Assembly (NCBI GenBank): GCA_030832825.1
Contig: JAURIJ010000014.1
Coordinates: 1-58,642 of the forward strand
Direction: 5' to 3'
DNA: 58,642 nucleotides
From: Gammaproteobacteria bacterium
GTDB taxonomy: Bacteria > Pseudomonadota > Gammaproteobacteria > Pseudomonadales > Pseudohongiellaceae
Part shown: in pieces, positions 14,199 through 23,737 of the stretch
Layout of the letters: every line of letters begins with the position of its first letter
Numbering within the stretch: the first letter of the stretch is position 1
Program-made: the position numbers and the translations under genes
The notes under the pieces: generated by a model
The model's input: the letters and a program-made list of their open reading frames with translations, nothing else
Databases searched by the model: none
What the model was told of the DNA's origin: nothing

Positions 14199-16340
14199 AT
14201 GCCACGTTCCGCCCCATTTCGTCTTGCGTCTGCGTTCATTCTTGCCACCGCCATCAGCAGTGCTCTTGCTCAGAGCCCCGAAGCCGATTCCACCGTCACC
14301 TACGGCGCCGATTTCTTCCAGGGGTCCGGCGCGCTGACCGTCAACGACATGCTCGACCGTGTGCCAGGCATCGAGATGATCCTGCAGACCAGCACCCCCT
14401 CGTCTGCCTCCAGTGACGGCAATCGCGGGCTGGGGGCGAGCTCGCAGATCCTGATCGACGGCAAGCGCATGGCCGGCAAGGCCAACGAGGCACGCAGCCA
14501 GCTGGCCCGCATTCCGGCCGATCAAGTGGCGCGCATCGAGATCATCCGCGGTTCGTCCAGCGATCTCGACGTGCAGAACAGCAACCAGATCGTCAACATC
14601 GTGTTGCTCGAGGCGCTGCCCACCAGCACGCTGGCCAGCGAGATCAACGTGACCCAGTACAGCGACAGCACGCTGAACCCGGGCGGCTCGCTGTCGCTGA
14701 GCGGGCAGCGCGGCCAGCTCAATTACCTGTTCAGTGGCCAGGTGGTGAGTGCCTATGAGCATCAGGAAAGTTTCGAGACCAGCATCCTCGGCGACTTCTC
14801 ACCCAACGAGACCATCGCCGCCGACCGCTATCGCGATCAGACCAACTACACCTTCAACACCACCCTGGGCTATGCGCTCACCCCGAACGACAGCGTGACC
14901 TTCAACGCGCTTTACGGCGAGCAGGACCCGCCCGTGAAGCTGCAGCGCACCTATGTCAATCAGCGCACCACGCCGTTGAGCACCTTCATCGAACGCGAGA
15001 CGATTCCGGCTACGGCGACCAACTGGGAAGTAGGCGGGGACTATGAGCATCGCTTCGACAGCGGCAGTCGTCTGAAGGGCCTGTTCATCGTGAACGAGCG
15101 CGACAATCAGTCCACGCGTGAACGCTACCGTGCCACGTCGCCCACCGACGCCGGCGTGAAGAATCTGTTCCTGGACACCAGCAGCGTGTATCAGGAAAAG
15201 ATCGTGCGCGGCTCCTACACCTTCAACATGGCCGAGGGCCAGGGCGTGGAGCTGGGTGTGGAGCGCGCGCTGACCACGCAGAACTCGGGCCTGCGTCAGG
15301 GCGTGCGCACCGCCGCTGCGGGCGTGCCGGAATACGGCGGTCTCACGCCGGTGGTGCTGCCCAATGCGTTTTCCACGGTGGAAGAGATTCGCTACGAACC
15401 CTTCGCGGTGCACACCTGGCAGGTCAATCCGCGCATGACGCTGGAAACCACGGTGGTGGCGGAATTCTCGGAGATTTCGCAGTCGGGCGATGTGAACAAC
15501 ACGCGCGATTTCCGTTATGTCAAGCCGAAGGTGGATCTGCGCTATGACTTGAGCAGCACGCTGCAGGTGCGTGGCACTCTGGAACGTTTCGTCTCGCAAC
15601 TCACTTTCGCGGATTTCTCGCGCACCATCGACGAGCGCGACATCGACCGCGACACCGTGGCGGGCAACCCGACACTGGAACCCGAGGAAAGCCTGCGTGC
15701 CGAACTCACGCTGGACTATCGTCTGCCCAGCGACGCCGGCACCCTCAACACGCGGCTGTTCTACTACGACTTCGACAACAAGATCGGCAAGATCGACATC
15801 TCGCCCTCGGTGGCCAGTCTGCAGTCCACCAATGGCAACATCGGCCCGGCAGTGGCCTATGGCCTGATCAGCAACGCGAGTCTGCGTCTGGGCTTCCTCG
15901 GTCTGCCCCAGGCGCTGCTGACTGCCTCGCTCACGGCGCAGAGCGCGAAGTTCGAGAACGATCCGTTCGTGCCCTACTCGCACCGCTTCCCGCCGTATGA
16001 CCGTGGCAGTCTGCGCGTGACCTACCGGCATGACCTGCCGGCCTACAATCTGAGTTATGGCGTGACCTACAACGGTCGTGCCCATGATGGCCGGTACATC
16101 TACGAGAACGACAGCCGCTTCACCTGGATCATCCCCACCAACCTGAGCGCCTTCGTGGAGATGGTGGGCTTCGCCGGCCTGACCTATCGCCTGGAGGGCA
16201 GCAACCTGGCCGACTTCGAGGCCTGTGCGCTGCGTCGCCGCTACGATGGCTACATGCGTGACGGCATCCTCAAGGAAATCGAAAACAACTGTTCCACCAC
16301 GGGCGCACAGCTGGCGTTCAAGGTGCGGGGGACGTTCTAA
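14199..16340 (+). CDS. TonB-dependent outer-membrane receptor
   Basis: A 713-residue receptor with a signal peptide (SAFILATAISSALAQ). Residues about 35-140 form the plug: SGALTVNDMLDRVPGIEMIL, SQILIDGKRMAGKA and VARIEIIRGSSSDLDVQNSN. The barrel follows with many aromatic-ended strands (GTLNTRLFYYDFDNKIGKI, YNLSYGVTYNGRAHDG) and ends in the expected terminal Phe (KVRGTF). A short barrel and the plug style fit receptors of sugar or small-molecule uptake clusters, but the substrate is not predictable. CAGGAG precedes ATG 14199. Divergent from the MarR gene. Confidence 0.87.
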   Translation: MPRSAPFRLASAFILATAISSALAQSPEADSTVTYGADFFQGSGALTVNDMLDRVPGIEMILQTSTPSSASSDGNRGLGASSQILIDGKRMAGKANEARSQLARIPADQVARIEIIRGSSSDLDVQNSNQIVNIVLLEALPTSTLASEINVTQYSDSTLNPGGSLSLSGQRGQLNYLFSGQVVSAYEHQESFETSILGDFSPNETIAADRYRDQTNYTFNTTLGYALTPNDSVTFNALYGEQDPPVKLQRTYVNQRTTPLSTFIERETIPATATNWEVGGDYEHRFDSGSRLKGLFIVNERDNQSTRERYRATSPTDAGVKNLFLDTSSVYQEKIVRGSYTFNMAEGQGVELGVERALTTQNSGLRQGVRTAAAGVPEYGGLTPVVLPNAFSTVEEIRYEPFAVHTWQVNPRMTLETTVVAEFSEISQSGDVNNTRDFRYVKPKVDLRYDLSSTLQVRGTLERFVSQLTFADFSRTIDERDIDRDTVAGNPTLEPEESLRAELTLDYRLPSDAGTLNTRLFYYDFDNKIGKIDISPSVASLQSTNGNIGPAVAYGLISNASLRLGFLGLPQALLTASLTAQSAKFENDPFVPYSHRFPPYDRGSLRVTYRHDLPAYNLSYGVTYNGRAHDGRYIYENDSRFTWIIPTNLSAFVEMVGFAGLTYRLEGSNLADFEACALRRRYDGYMRDGILKEIENNCSTTGAQLAFKVRGTF

Positions 16341-16500
16341 CCCCCGCCCGGGGCAGGCTTCGCTCTCCGGGTAGCGGATGCCTCTGCACCAGCCTGCAGG
16401 ATTGGCATCGCGCGTGACAAGCAGCAGGCGCTGCCGTCATGATGCATTCCTGCCGAATGTTTCGGCTGCATGCCAAGACAACCTTCGCCGGAGAGCGACC

Positions 16501-17466
16501 ATGCGTATTCTGACCCTTGCCTGCCTGATCCTGCTGTTCACCTCCTCTCACGCCCTGGCCCAGCGGCCTATCCGCCCGCTGTTGCCGCTGCACACGTGGA
16601 CGCTGCCCGACTACGTGGCCGTGCCCTTCACCGAGGCGCTGACACTGCCAGCGTCCATGGAGCCAGCCTCCTATGCCGGCGTGGCGATGACGCCGCAGAA
16701 CACTCTGATCGTGCTGAGCCGTGACCCGCAGCCCTTCCTGGAATTCACCGCCGACGGCCGCTTCCTGCGCGGCTTCGGCGCCGAGAATCTGCTGGCCCGG
16801 GCGCACGGCCTGCACATCGATGCGGACGGTCATCTCTGGGTCACCGACGTCAACGATCATGTGGTGCTGAAGCTGGACGCCGATGGCCAGGTGCTGCTGA
16901 CAATCGGCACCAAGGGGCAGGCCGGCGAATGGGACGAGGCCGCCGGGCAGCACCTGCTCAGCGAGCCGAATGATGTGGCGCTGGATTCCGCCGGCAACAT
17001 CTATGTGGCTCAGGGCCACGGCGGGCAGCTTCCCCGTGTGCTGAAGTTCAGCCCGGCGGGTGAGTTCATCACCCAGTGGGGCACTCGGGGCTACGGTCCC
17101 GGCCAGTTCGTGGCGGCCCACGCCATCGAGATCGACGCCAACGATGTGCTGCACGTGGCCGATCGCGAGAACATGCGCATCCAGCGCTTCGACACCCAGG
17201 GCGCGCTGTTGCGCGAATGGCGTTTCGATGCCATGGTGTGTGCCCTGTTCCTGCACGACGACGGCTATCTCTACATCACCACCGGCTTCGACGGCGAACT
17301 GGCGCGGGTGGACATGGAAGGCAATGTGCTGGGGTCCATCGGCAGTCCGGGCACGGGCAACGGCCAGTTCGGCGAGGCCCACGCACTGACGCTGGATGCC
17401 GCCGGCAACGCCTGGATCGCCGATGTGATCAACCGTCGGGTGCAGAAGTTCGCGAAACAACCCTGA
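16501..17466 (+). CDS. Exported NHL-repeat beta-propeller protein
   Basis: The 321-residue exported protein (signal peptide MRILTLACLILLFTSSHALA) contains a six-bladed NHL propeller. The repeats are easy to see: ARAHGLHIDADGHLWVTDVN, SEPNDVALDSAGNIYVAQGH, VAAHAIEIDANDVLHVADRE and GEAHALTLDAAGNAWIADVI. Such propellers are found in peptidyl-amidating lyases and in many binding proteins. I see no clear metal-site evidence for lyase activity. GGAGA lies 6 bases before the ATG. It precedes the P-type ATPase gene by 14 bp and may be co-transcribed. Confidence 0.8.
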   Translation: MRILTLACLILLFTSSHALAQRPIRPLLPLHTWTLPDYVAVPFTEALTLPASMEPASYAGVAMTPQNTLIVLSRDPQPFLEFTADGRFLRGFGAENLLARAHGLHIDADGHLWVTDVNDHVVLKLDADGQVLLTIGTKGQAGEWDEAAGQHLLSEPNDVALDSAGNIYVAQGHGGQLPRVLKFSPAGEFITQWGTRGYGPGQFVAAHAIEIDANDVLHVADRENMRIQRFDTQGALLREWRFDAMVCALFLHDDGYLYITTGFDGELARVDMEGNVLGSIGSPGTGNGQFGEAHALTLDAAGNAWIADVINRRVQKFAKQP

Positions 17467-17480
17467 GGCACCCGCACGAC

Positions 17481-20165
17481 ATGACCCCGCAAGACAGCCC
17501 CGAGCACTGGCACACCCTGGCGCCGGACGAGGCCCTGCAGGCCGTTGCCGCCACGGCCGACGGCCTGAGCACGGCCGAGGTGCAGCGCCGGCTCGCCGCC
17601 AGCGGCCCCAATCGCCTGCCCGAACCGCCCCGCACCTCCGCCTTCATGCGTTTCCTGCTGCAGTTCCACAACATCCTGATCTACGTGCTGCTGTGCGCCT
17701 CTCTCGTGACCGCCCTGCTCGGTCACTGGGTGGACACCGTGGTCATCCTGATCGTGGTGCTCGCCAACGCCGTGATCGGCTACCTACAGGAGGGCAAGGC
17801 CGAGCAGGCGCTGGAGGCGATCCGCGAGATGCTCTCGCCGCAGGCGGCAGTGCTGCGCGACGGCGCGCGCCAGAGCGTGGCGGCGGACACCTTGGTGCCG
17901 GGCGACATCGTGTTGCTGGAGGCGGGCGACAAGGTGCCGGCCGATCTGCGCCTGCTGCAGGCGCACGGTCTGCGTGCTCAGGAGGCCATTCTCACCGGGG
18001 AGTCGGTGCCGGTGGAGAAGTCCGTCGCCGCGGTGGACGCCGAGGCGCCGCTGGGCGATCGACTCGGCATGCTGTTCTCGGGCACCCTGGTGGCGGCCGG
18101 CCAGGGGCGCGGCGTAGTGGTGGCCACCGGGGCGCAGACCCAGGTGGGGCGCATCAGTGGCCTGCTGTCCACGGTGCAGCAGCGGAGCACGCCCCTGGTG
18201 ACGCAGATGGCCGTGTTCTCGCGCTGGCTCACGCTGGTGATCCTGGCCGTCTGCGTGCTCCTGATGGCCTATGGCTGGCTGCTGGCCGGCTTCGCCTTCG
18301 ACGAGATCTTCCTGATCATGGTGGGCTTCGCCGTCTCGGTCATCCCCGAGGGGCTGCCGGCCGTGCTGACCATCACCCTCGCCATCGGCGTGCGGGCGAT
18401 GGCCCGGCGCAACGCCATCGTGCGCCGTCTGCCGGCCATCGAGACCATCGGCTCCGTCTCGGTCATCTGCACCGACAAGACGGGCACCCTCACCCGCAAC
18501 GAGATGCTGGTGGCCACCGCGTTGACCGGCGCACAGACCCTGCAAGTGGAAGGCGACGGCTATGCCCCGCAGGGCCGCCTCAGCGCCGATGGCATCCCGG
18601 TGGACGCGGCGAACCAGGCGCTGCTGCAGGAACTGGCCATGGCCGCCGCCCTGTGCAATGACGCCGTACTGCAGCATGCCGAGGGCGTCTGGACGGTACA
18701 GGGGGATCCGATGGAGGGCGCCCTGCTGGCCTTCGCCGGCAAGTGCGGCAGGACGCCGGCCACCCTGCAGACGCCGCGCACGGGCCTGATCCCCTTCGAT
18801 TCGCGTCTGCGCTTCATGGCCACGCGGCACGCCATTGGCGCTAAGGCCGTGGTGTTCTTGAAGGGCGCCCCGGAGCGCGTGCTGGCCATGTGCCACCTTC
18901 AGCGCACAGAGCAAGGCGAGGCGCCGCTGCTGCGTGAGGACTGGCTCGCCCGGGCCGATGCCATCGCCAGCGCCGGTCAGCGCGTGCTCGCGCTCGCCAC
19001 CTGCACCCTGGCGGATGGCCGCGCGGAACTGACGGCGGCAGAGCTGGACGGCAGGCTCTGCCTGCTGGGGCTGGTGGGCATGATCGATCCGCCGCGTGCC
19101 GAGGCCGTGACGGCCGTGGCGTCCTGCCACGAGGCGGGCATCCGCGTGAAGATGATCACGGGTGACCACGCCCTCACCGCCGCCGCCATCGCGCGGCAGA
19201 TCGGGCTGCAGAACCCTGCACGAGTGCTGACCGGCGCCGAGCTGGATGCGATGGACGACGCGGCTCTGGCCGCCGCCGTGCTGGACTGCGATGTGTTCGC
19301 CCGCACCAGCCCCGAGAACAAGCTGCGCCTGGTGACGGCCCTGCAGTCCCATGGCCTGAGCGTGGCCATGACGGGCGATGGCGTGAACGACGCCCCGGCG
19401 CTCAAGCGGGCCGACGCGGGCATTGCCATGGGGCGCAAGGGCAGTGCGGCCGCGCGGGAGGCCGCCGACCTGGTGCTGGCCGACGACAACTTCGCCTCCA
19501 TCGCCGCCGCTGTGCGCGAGGGCCGCACCGTCTACGACAACATCCGCAAGCTGATCAGCTGGGAGATTCCCACCAATGCGGGCGAAGGCATCACCATCGT
19601 GGTGGCGATCCTGTTCGGCATGAGCATTCCGGTGACGCCGGTGCAGATCCTCTGGGTGAATCTGGTGACCACCGTGGCGCTGGGACTGACCCTTGCCTTC
19701 GAGCCCACCGAGGAGAACACCATGCGCCGGCCGCCGCGCCTGCGGGGCGAGTCCCTGATCGGGCCGGCGCTGGCCTGGCAGATCGGCTTCGTGTCCCTGC
19801 TGTTTCTGGTGGGGGTCTATGGCATCTACGCAGTGGCCATCGAGCGCGGGCAGAGCATCGAGCTGGCGCGCACGCTGGCCGTGAATACGCTGGTGGTGCT
19901 GGAGATCTTCAACCTGCTGTTCATCCGCAAACTGTATGGCAGCTCACTGACCTGGCGCTCACTCAAGGGCACGCCGGTGCTGTGGGGCGCCATCGTCGTC
20001 GTGGTGCTGGCCCAGGGCGCACTGACCTATCTGCCGTTCATGCAGCAGGTGTTCGGCACGGCTGCGGTGCCGCTGGACGAGGCCCTGATGGTGCTGGGCA
20101 TCGGGGTGCTGATGTTCGTGATCCTGGAAGTCGAGAAGCAGATCCGCCTGCGCTGGCGGGCCTGA
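17481..20165 (+). CDS. Cation-transporting P-type ATPase (PMR1/SERCA-like)
   Basis: The 894-residue inner-membrane ATPase has all P2-type hallmarks: an N-terminal cation ATPase domain (WHTLAPDEALQAV), the LTGES actuator loop, PEGLPA in the ion-binding helix 4, the phosphorylation motif DKTGTLT, the TGDGVNDAPALK hinge and a C-terminal block of hydrophobic helices. PEGLP rather than CPC excludes heavy-metal pumps; Ca2+, Mn2+ or a monovalent cation is likely. The length is normal for the family. It lies in a run with the NHL propeller upstream and the DUF3147 gene downstream. Confidence 0.9.
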   Translation: MTPQDSPEHWHTLAPDEALQAVAATADGLSTAEVQRRLAASGPNRLPEPPRTSAFMRFLLQFHNILIYVLLCASLVTALLGHWVDTVVILIVVLANAVIGYLQEGKAEQALEAIREMLSPQAAVLRDGARQSVAADTLVPGDIVLLEAGDKVPADLRLLQAHGLRAQEAILTGESVPVEKSVAAVDAEAPLGDRLGMLFSGTLVAAGQGRGVVVATGAQTQVGRISGLLSTVQQRSTPLVTQMAVFSRWLTLVILAVCVLLMAYGWLLAGFAFDEIFLIMVGFAVSVIPEGLPAVLTITLAIGVRAMARRNAIVRRLPAIETIGSVSVICTDKTGTLTRNEMLVATALTGAQTLQVEGDGYAPQGRLSADGIPVDAANQALLQELAMAAALCNDAVLQHAEGVWTVQGDPMEGALLAFAGKCGRTPATLQTPRTGLIPFDSRLRFMATRHAIGAKAVVFLKGAPERVLAMCHLQRTEQGEAPLLREDWLARADAIASAGQRVLALATCTLADGRAELTAAELDGRLCLLGLVGMIDPPRAEAVTAVASCHEAGIRVKMITGDHALTAAAIARQIGLQNPARVLTGAELDAMDDAALAAAVLDCDVFARTSPENKLRLVTALQSHGLSVAMTGDGVNDAPALKRADAGIAMGRKGSAAAREAADLVLADDNFASIAAAVREGRTVYDNIRKLISWEIPTNAGEGITIVVAILFGMSIPVTPVQILWVNLVTTVALGLTLAFEPTEENTMRRPPRLRGESLIGPALAWQIGFVSLLFLVGVYGIYAVAIERGQSIELARTLAVNTLVVLEIFNLLFIRKLYGSSLTWRSLKGTPVLWGAIVVVVLAQGALTYLPFMQQVFGTAAVPLDEALMVLGIGVLMFVILEVEKQIRLRWRA

Positions 20166-20183
20166 ACCAAGAGGAGAATGCCG

Positions 20184-20531
20184 ATGTTGCTGGCCGTGAA
20201 ATACCTGGTCACCGCCGCCGTGGTGGTGCTGGTGTCCGAGATCGCGCGCCGCAATGCGCAGCTGGGGGCCCTGATCGCGGCGCTGCCGCTGGTGAGTTTT
20301 CTGGTGCTGATCTGGATGCAGGTGGAGAACCAGACGCCCCAGCGCATTGCCGATCACGCCTGGTACACGTTCTGGTATGTGGTGCCGACGCTGCCCATGT
20401 TCCTGCTGTTCCCCTGGCTGCAGCGCACGCTGGGCTTCTGGCTGGCGCTGGGGGCCAGCGCCGTGCTCACCGTCATCCTCTTCCTGCTCTGGGGGCTGCT
20501 GCTGCGCCGCTTCGGCATCGCCCTGCTCTAG
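20184..20531 (+). CDS. DUF3147 membrane protein
   Basis: This 115-residue integral membrane protein has four predicted helices (LLAVKYLVTAAVVVLVSEIA; LGALIAALPLVSFLVLIWM; WYTFWYVVPTLPMFLLF; FWLALGASAVLTVILFLLWG). The family's function is unknown. ATG 20184 is preferred over ATG 20178 because GAGGAG is then at a normal 6-7 base distance. Its stop TAG overlaps the stop of the small minus-strand remnant that follows. It begins 18 bp after the ATPase gene and is likely in its operon. Confidence 0.8.
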   Translation: MLLAVKYLVTAAVVVLVSEIARRNAQLGALIAALPLVSFLVLIWMQVENQTPQRIADHAWYTFWYVVPTLPMFLLFPWLQRTLGFWLALGASAVLTVILFLLWGLLLRRFGIALL

Positions 20532-20721
20532 AACGGCAGATAGCCCAGCTGCCAGGCCGCCACGCCGGCGGCGGCCAGCACCAGCAGCGTCAGCCACAGT
20601 TTCCAGGGCCGTTTCTTCTCGGCGAAGGGATCGCTCAGCGCCCGGCTGGGCAGGACCTCGCGCAGACGCGGCCCTCGTCGTCATGCTCGGTGACGCACTT
20701 CAAAGGCAGGCCGCAGTCCTT
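20528..20721 (-). pseudogene. Frameshifted small zinc-ribbon membrane protein
   Basis: Directly after the stop of the TPR lipoprotein gene, the minus strand reads K-D-CGLPLKCVTEHDDEGRVC, a zinc-ribbon-like start with C-x(5)-C spacing. The frame is then lost by one base near 20665 and continues as REVLPSRALSDPFAEKKRPW followed by a membrane helix (LWLTLLVLAAAGVAAW) and QLGYLPF-stop. No start codon lies upstream in the first frame because the preceding stop abuts it. Both halves look like one small anchored zinc-ribbon protein of about 64 residues that is now broken. Confidence 0.45.
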
Positions 20722-21303
20722 TCAGGGCAGCGTGCGCAGGAACTCGTCGATCTGCCGCGCCACCGGGGATTCCGGCGCAGCGAAACTCTGGGCCCGGCGG
20801 GCGATGCCGGCGGCTTCATCGCTACGACCCTGCCGCGCGCGGATGCTGGCCAGGCGGAACCACAGATTCGCATCGCGCGGGGCGATGCGCACGGCCCGTT
20901 CGGCCACGGCGGCAGCGCGCTCCATGTCGCCCGCCGCCAGCGCGGCATCCACTTCCAGCAGCAGCGCCTCTTCGGCCGTGGCCGGCATGCCGGGCATGGG
21001 CATTGGTGCGGGCGCGGGCTCCAGCGGCGCGGGAGCCGGCTGGCCTGGAAGGCCGGGTGTGACGGTGCGCGGGGGCAGGTCATCAATGCCGGGCACAACG
21101 CTGCGCGCGGGATTGGTGCGGGCGGCCGGCGGGGTGGCGGGCTGCGCGGGTACGGGAGTCGTGGTGCTCTGGCCTTGCACGGGCGCCCCGGCGCCGGAGC
21201 GGTCCTCCACCGGGGCGGGAATGCCCCGGCCGCCGTCCATGCCGGCGCAGGCGCTCAACAGACTGAAGCAGAGGATGGGCAGCACACGAGTCAGCATGAT
21301 CAT
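20722..21303 (-). CDS. TPR-containing lipoprotein downstream of mrcB
   Basis: The 193-residue protein has a lipobox (SLLSAC, lipidation Cys at residue 20), a long Pro/Ala-rich linker (residues about 28-110) and a C-terminal tetratricopeptide-like part (LEVDAALAAGDMERAAAVAE, RIAPRDANLWFRLASIRARQ). It starts inside the stop of mrcB (ATGA overlap), so it is translated together with PBP1B. A role as an envelope accessory factor of PBP1B is plausible from this coupling but unproven. Confidence 0.8.
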   Translation of the reverse strand: MIMLTRVLPILCFSLLSACAGMDGGRGIPAPVEDRSGAGAPVQGQSTTTPVPAQPATPPAARTNPARSVVPGIDDLPPRTVTPGLPGQPAPAPLEPAPAPMPMPGMPATAEEALLLEVDAALAAGDMERAAAVAERAVRIAPRDANLWFRLASIRARQGRSDEAAGIARRAQSFAAPESPVARQIDEFLRTLP

Positions 21304-23615
21304 AAGTCCCCGAAACGATTGAAGAAGCGGTCCATGAGGGAGCCTTCGTCTTCACAGTTGACGGCCGGGTCCGGCAGGCGGCCAGGCAGGAAAGGCAAGG
21401 AATTGGTCAGGCGGCAGTCGCGCTGGGCGCCATCGCGCACCGGCCCCAGGGCCACGCGCTGCCAGACCACGTTGGCCGGCGGAATCGTCAGGCGCGGCTG
21501 GATATCCAGGTCGCGCATGATGTCTGTCCACACCCGCAGGGCCCCGGTGGCGCCGGTCAGCCCGGTGTCGGAATTGTCGTCGTTGCCCAGCCAGACCACG
21601 CCCACCAGGTCGTCGCCATAGCCGGCGAACCAGCTGTCGCGCAGGTCATTGGTGGTGCCCGTCTTGCCGGCCAGGGGCAGGCTGGCGTCGAGCCGGTTGC
21701 GTGCCGTCTGTGCGGTGCCGCGCTCGAACACGCCCTGCAGGGCATATTCCAGCAGGTACATGGAGGCCGCGTCGACCACCTGTTCCGTCTCGATGCCATA
21801 GCGCTCCAGCGGTTCGCCCGTGGGCGTGGTCACGGCCTCGACCGTGCGCAGGGGCGAGCGGAAGCCGTTGCCGGCCAGGGTCTGGTAGAGCTGGGCGACT
21901 TCCACCGGCGCCATGTCCACGGAGCCCAGCAGCATGGAGGGGAACTGTGGCACCTCGCGCTCGAAGCCGAGCCGGCCGAGCATCTCGCCCACCTTGTCCA
22001 GGCCCACCTGCATGCCCAGGTCCACGGTGGCCAGGTTCATGGAGCGCTCCAGCGCGTCGTGCAGGTACACATCGCCGAAGATCTTGTCGTCGTAATTGCT
22101 GGGCGACCAGGCGGGCGAGCCGCGCGACTGCAGGGTGACGGGTCGATCGGACAGCACCGAGGCCAGGGTGAAGCGGCCCGACTCCAGCGCCGCCAGATAG
22201 ACTGCCGGCTTGACCAGCGAGCCGATGGGCCGCACGGCATTCAGGGCCCGGTTGAAGCCGGCATAGCCGCGCTGCCGGCCGCCCGCGACGGCGCGCACTT
22301 CGCCGGTCACGGCGTCGGTGATCACCACGGCGGCTTCCAGTTTGCCCTCACTGACCGGACGCTCCACGGCTTTCACGGCTTCTTCCAGGGTGGCTTCCAT
22401 GGTGCTCTGCACGTGCAGGTCCACGGTGGTGAAGATGCGCAGACCCTCGGTACGCAAGGCCTCGGCATCGTAGTCGCGCGCCAGGTCCTGGCGCACCAGC
22501 TCCATGAAGGCCGGATAGCCGGCGTTCTGGCGCGGAGCGCGGGCATTCACGCGCAGGGTGGCGTTGCGGGCGTCCTCGTGGTCGGGGGCGCTGATGTAGC
22601 CCTGGGAGAGCATGCGCGCCAGCACCACGTTGCGCCGCTCCACCGCCCGCTCGGGGAAACGCATCGGGTTGTAGTAGGACGCGCCGCGCGGCAGGCCGGC
22701 CAGCAGGGCCAGTTCGTCCAGGCTGAGCTCGTCCAGGCTGCGGCTGAAGTAGAACTCGGCGGCCAGCGCGAAGCCGTGGATGGCGCGATTGCCCTGCTGG
22801 CCCAGGAAGACTTCGTTGAGGTAGGCGGTGAGAATCTCGTCCTTGCTGAAATGCAGTTCCAGCGCCAGCGCCATCAGCGCTTCCTCGGCCTTGCGACGCA
22901 GCGTCTGTTCGCGGTTCAGGTAAAGGTTCTTCACCAGCTGCTGGGTCAGCGTGCTGCCGCCCTGCACGATCTCGCCGGCGCGCAGATTGGCCACCAGGGC
23001 GCGCAGGATGCCGATCGGGTCGACGCCGAAGTGGCTGTAGAAGCGCTGGTCCTCCACCGCGATGATGGCTTCCACCAGATCGGGCGGCACGTCTTCCAGG
23101 CTGATTGGCACGCGGTCCTCGCCATTGCCCGGGTTGATCAGGGCGATCTCGGCAGGCTCCAGCCGCACCAGCGGCACCATGCCGGTACGTTGGTCGCCCC
23201 ACATCTCGCGGATGCGGTTGCCCTCGAATTCCACATTCACGTAGAGGCTGGGCTCGGCGCCGTCCCAGAATTCGAAGCCGCGCGTCCACAGGCTGACGCG
23301 GTTGCCGCTGGCCTGGAACTCGCCGGGATTGCGCAGCTCGCTGCTCTCGCGATAGCCCAGGCGGCGCAGCTGATCGGTGAGCCGGGCGGTGCTGACGTGG
23401 GCGCCGGCATAGATCTCTAGCGGGCGGGCGTAGATGCGGGCGGGCAGTTCCCATTGCAGGGCTTCGAAGTCGCGGCGGATCTCGTAGTCGATCTTCACGC
23501 ACCAGGCCGCGAAGGCCAGCACGGCCAGCCCCAGCAAGGACCAGAACCAGGCGAAGCCCTGACTGGCGCGGGGAAGCGAGGAAGGTGGCTGTGCTCTGCG
23601 AGTGCTGGGGTTCAT
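21300..23615 (-). CDS. mrcB: Penicillin-binding protein 1B (bifunctional class A PBP)
   Basis: The 771-residue protein makes and crosslinks peptidoglycan. It has a cytoplasmic N-terminus with one membrane anchor (WFWSLLGLAVLAFAAW, residues about 23-38), a UB2H-type regulatory region, the glycosyltransferase domain with the catalytic EDQRFYSHFG (E188) and QGGSTLTQQLVKNLYL, and a transpeptidase domain with S466-L-V-K469 and KTGTT. The length fits PBP1B. The start 23615 gives the usual short cytoplasmic tail. It is divergent from dnaE2 and coupled to a TPR lipoprotein gene. Confidence 0.92.
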   Translation of the reverse strand: MNPSTRRAQPPSSLPRASQGFAWFWSLLGLAVLAFAAWCVKIDYEIRRDFEALQWELPARIYARPLEIYAGAHVSTARLTDQLRRLGYRESSELRNPGEFQASGNRVSLWTRGFEFWDGAEPSLYVNVEFEGNRIREMWGDQRTGMVPLVRLEPAEIALINPGNGEDRVPISLEDVPPDLVEAIIAVEDQRFYSHFGVDPIGILRALVANLRAGEIVQGGSTLTQQLVKNLYLNREQTLRRKAEEALMALALELHFSKDEILTAYLNEVFLGQQGNRAIHGFALAAEFYFSRSLDELSLDELALLAGLPRGASYYNPMRFPERAVERRNVVLARMLSQGYISAPDHEDARNATLRVNARAPRQNAGYPAFMELVRQDLARDYDAEALRTEGLRIFTTVDLHVQSTMEATLEEAVKAVERPVSEGKLEAAVVITDAVTGEVRAVAGGRQRGYAGFNRALNAVRPIGSLVKPAVYLAALESGRFTLASVLSDRPVTLQSRGSPAWSPSNYDDKIFGDVYLHDALERSMNLATVDLGMQVGLDKVGEMLGRLGFEREVPQFPSMLLGSVDMAPVEVAQLYQTLAGNGFRSPLRTVEAVTTPTGEPLERYGIETEQVVDAASMYLLEYALQGVFERGTAQTARNRLDASLPLAGKTGTTNDLRDSWFAGYGDDLVGVVWLGNDDNSDTGLTGATGALRVWTDIMRDLDIQPRLTIPPANVVWQRVALGPVRDGAQRDCRLTNSLPFLPGRLPDPAVNCEDEGSLMDRFFNRFGDL

Positions 23616-23701
23616 GGGCGGGCATTATGGCATCGGCAGTGGGCTCGTCACCAATTCTGCGTCACATATCCACGCTTGACGCCCGGGTGGCGGGCGGAAT
23701 A

Positions 23702-23717
23702 CTGTACATAAAATCAG
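23702..23717 (+). promoter_or_regulatory. LexA (SOS) box of dnaE2
   Basis: CTGTACATAAAATCAG keeps the CTG-N10-CAG core of the gammaproteobacterial LexA box and lies 20 bp before the dnaE2 ATG, in the same 120-bp region as the mrcB start. It shares CTGTACAT with the box at imuA, so both parts of the mutasome should respond to the same repressor. Confidence 0.82.
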
Positions 23718-23737
23718 TATTTTCCGTGTGCCTCCCC

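Noticed and set aside
5358..17466. Peptide amidation pathway from the PHM-like protein and the NHL propeller
   Set aside because: The PHM-like protein seems to lack copper ligands, the NHL protein has no clear lyase site, and the genes are 9 kb apart.
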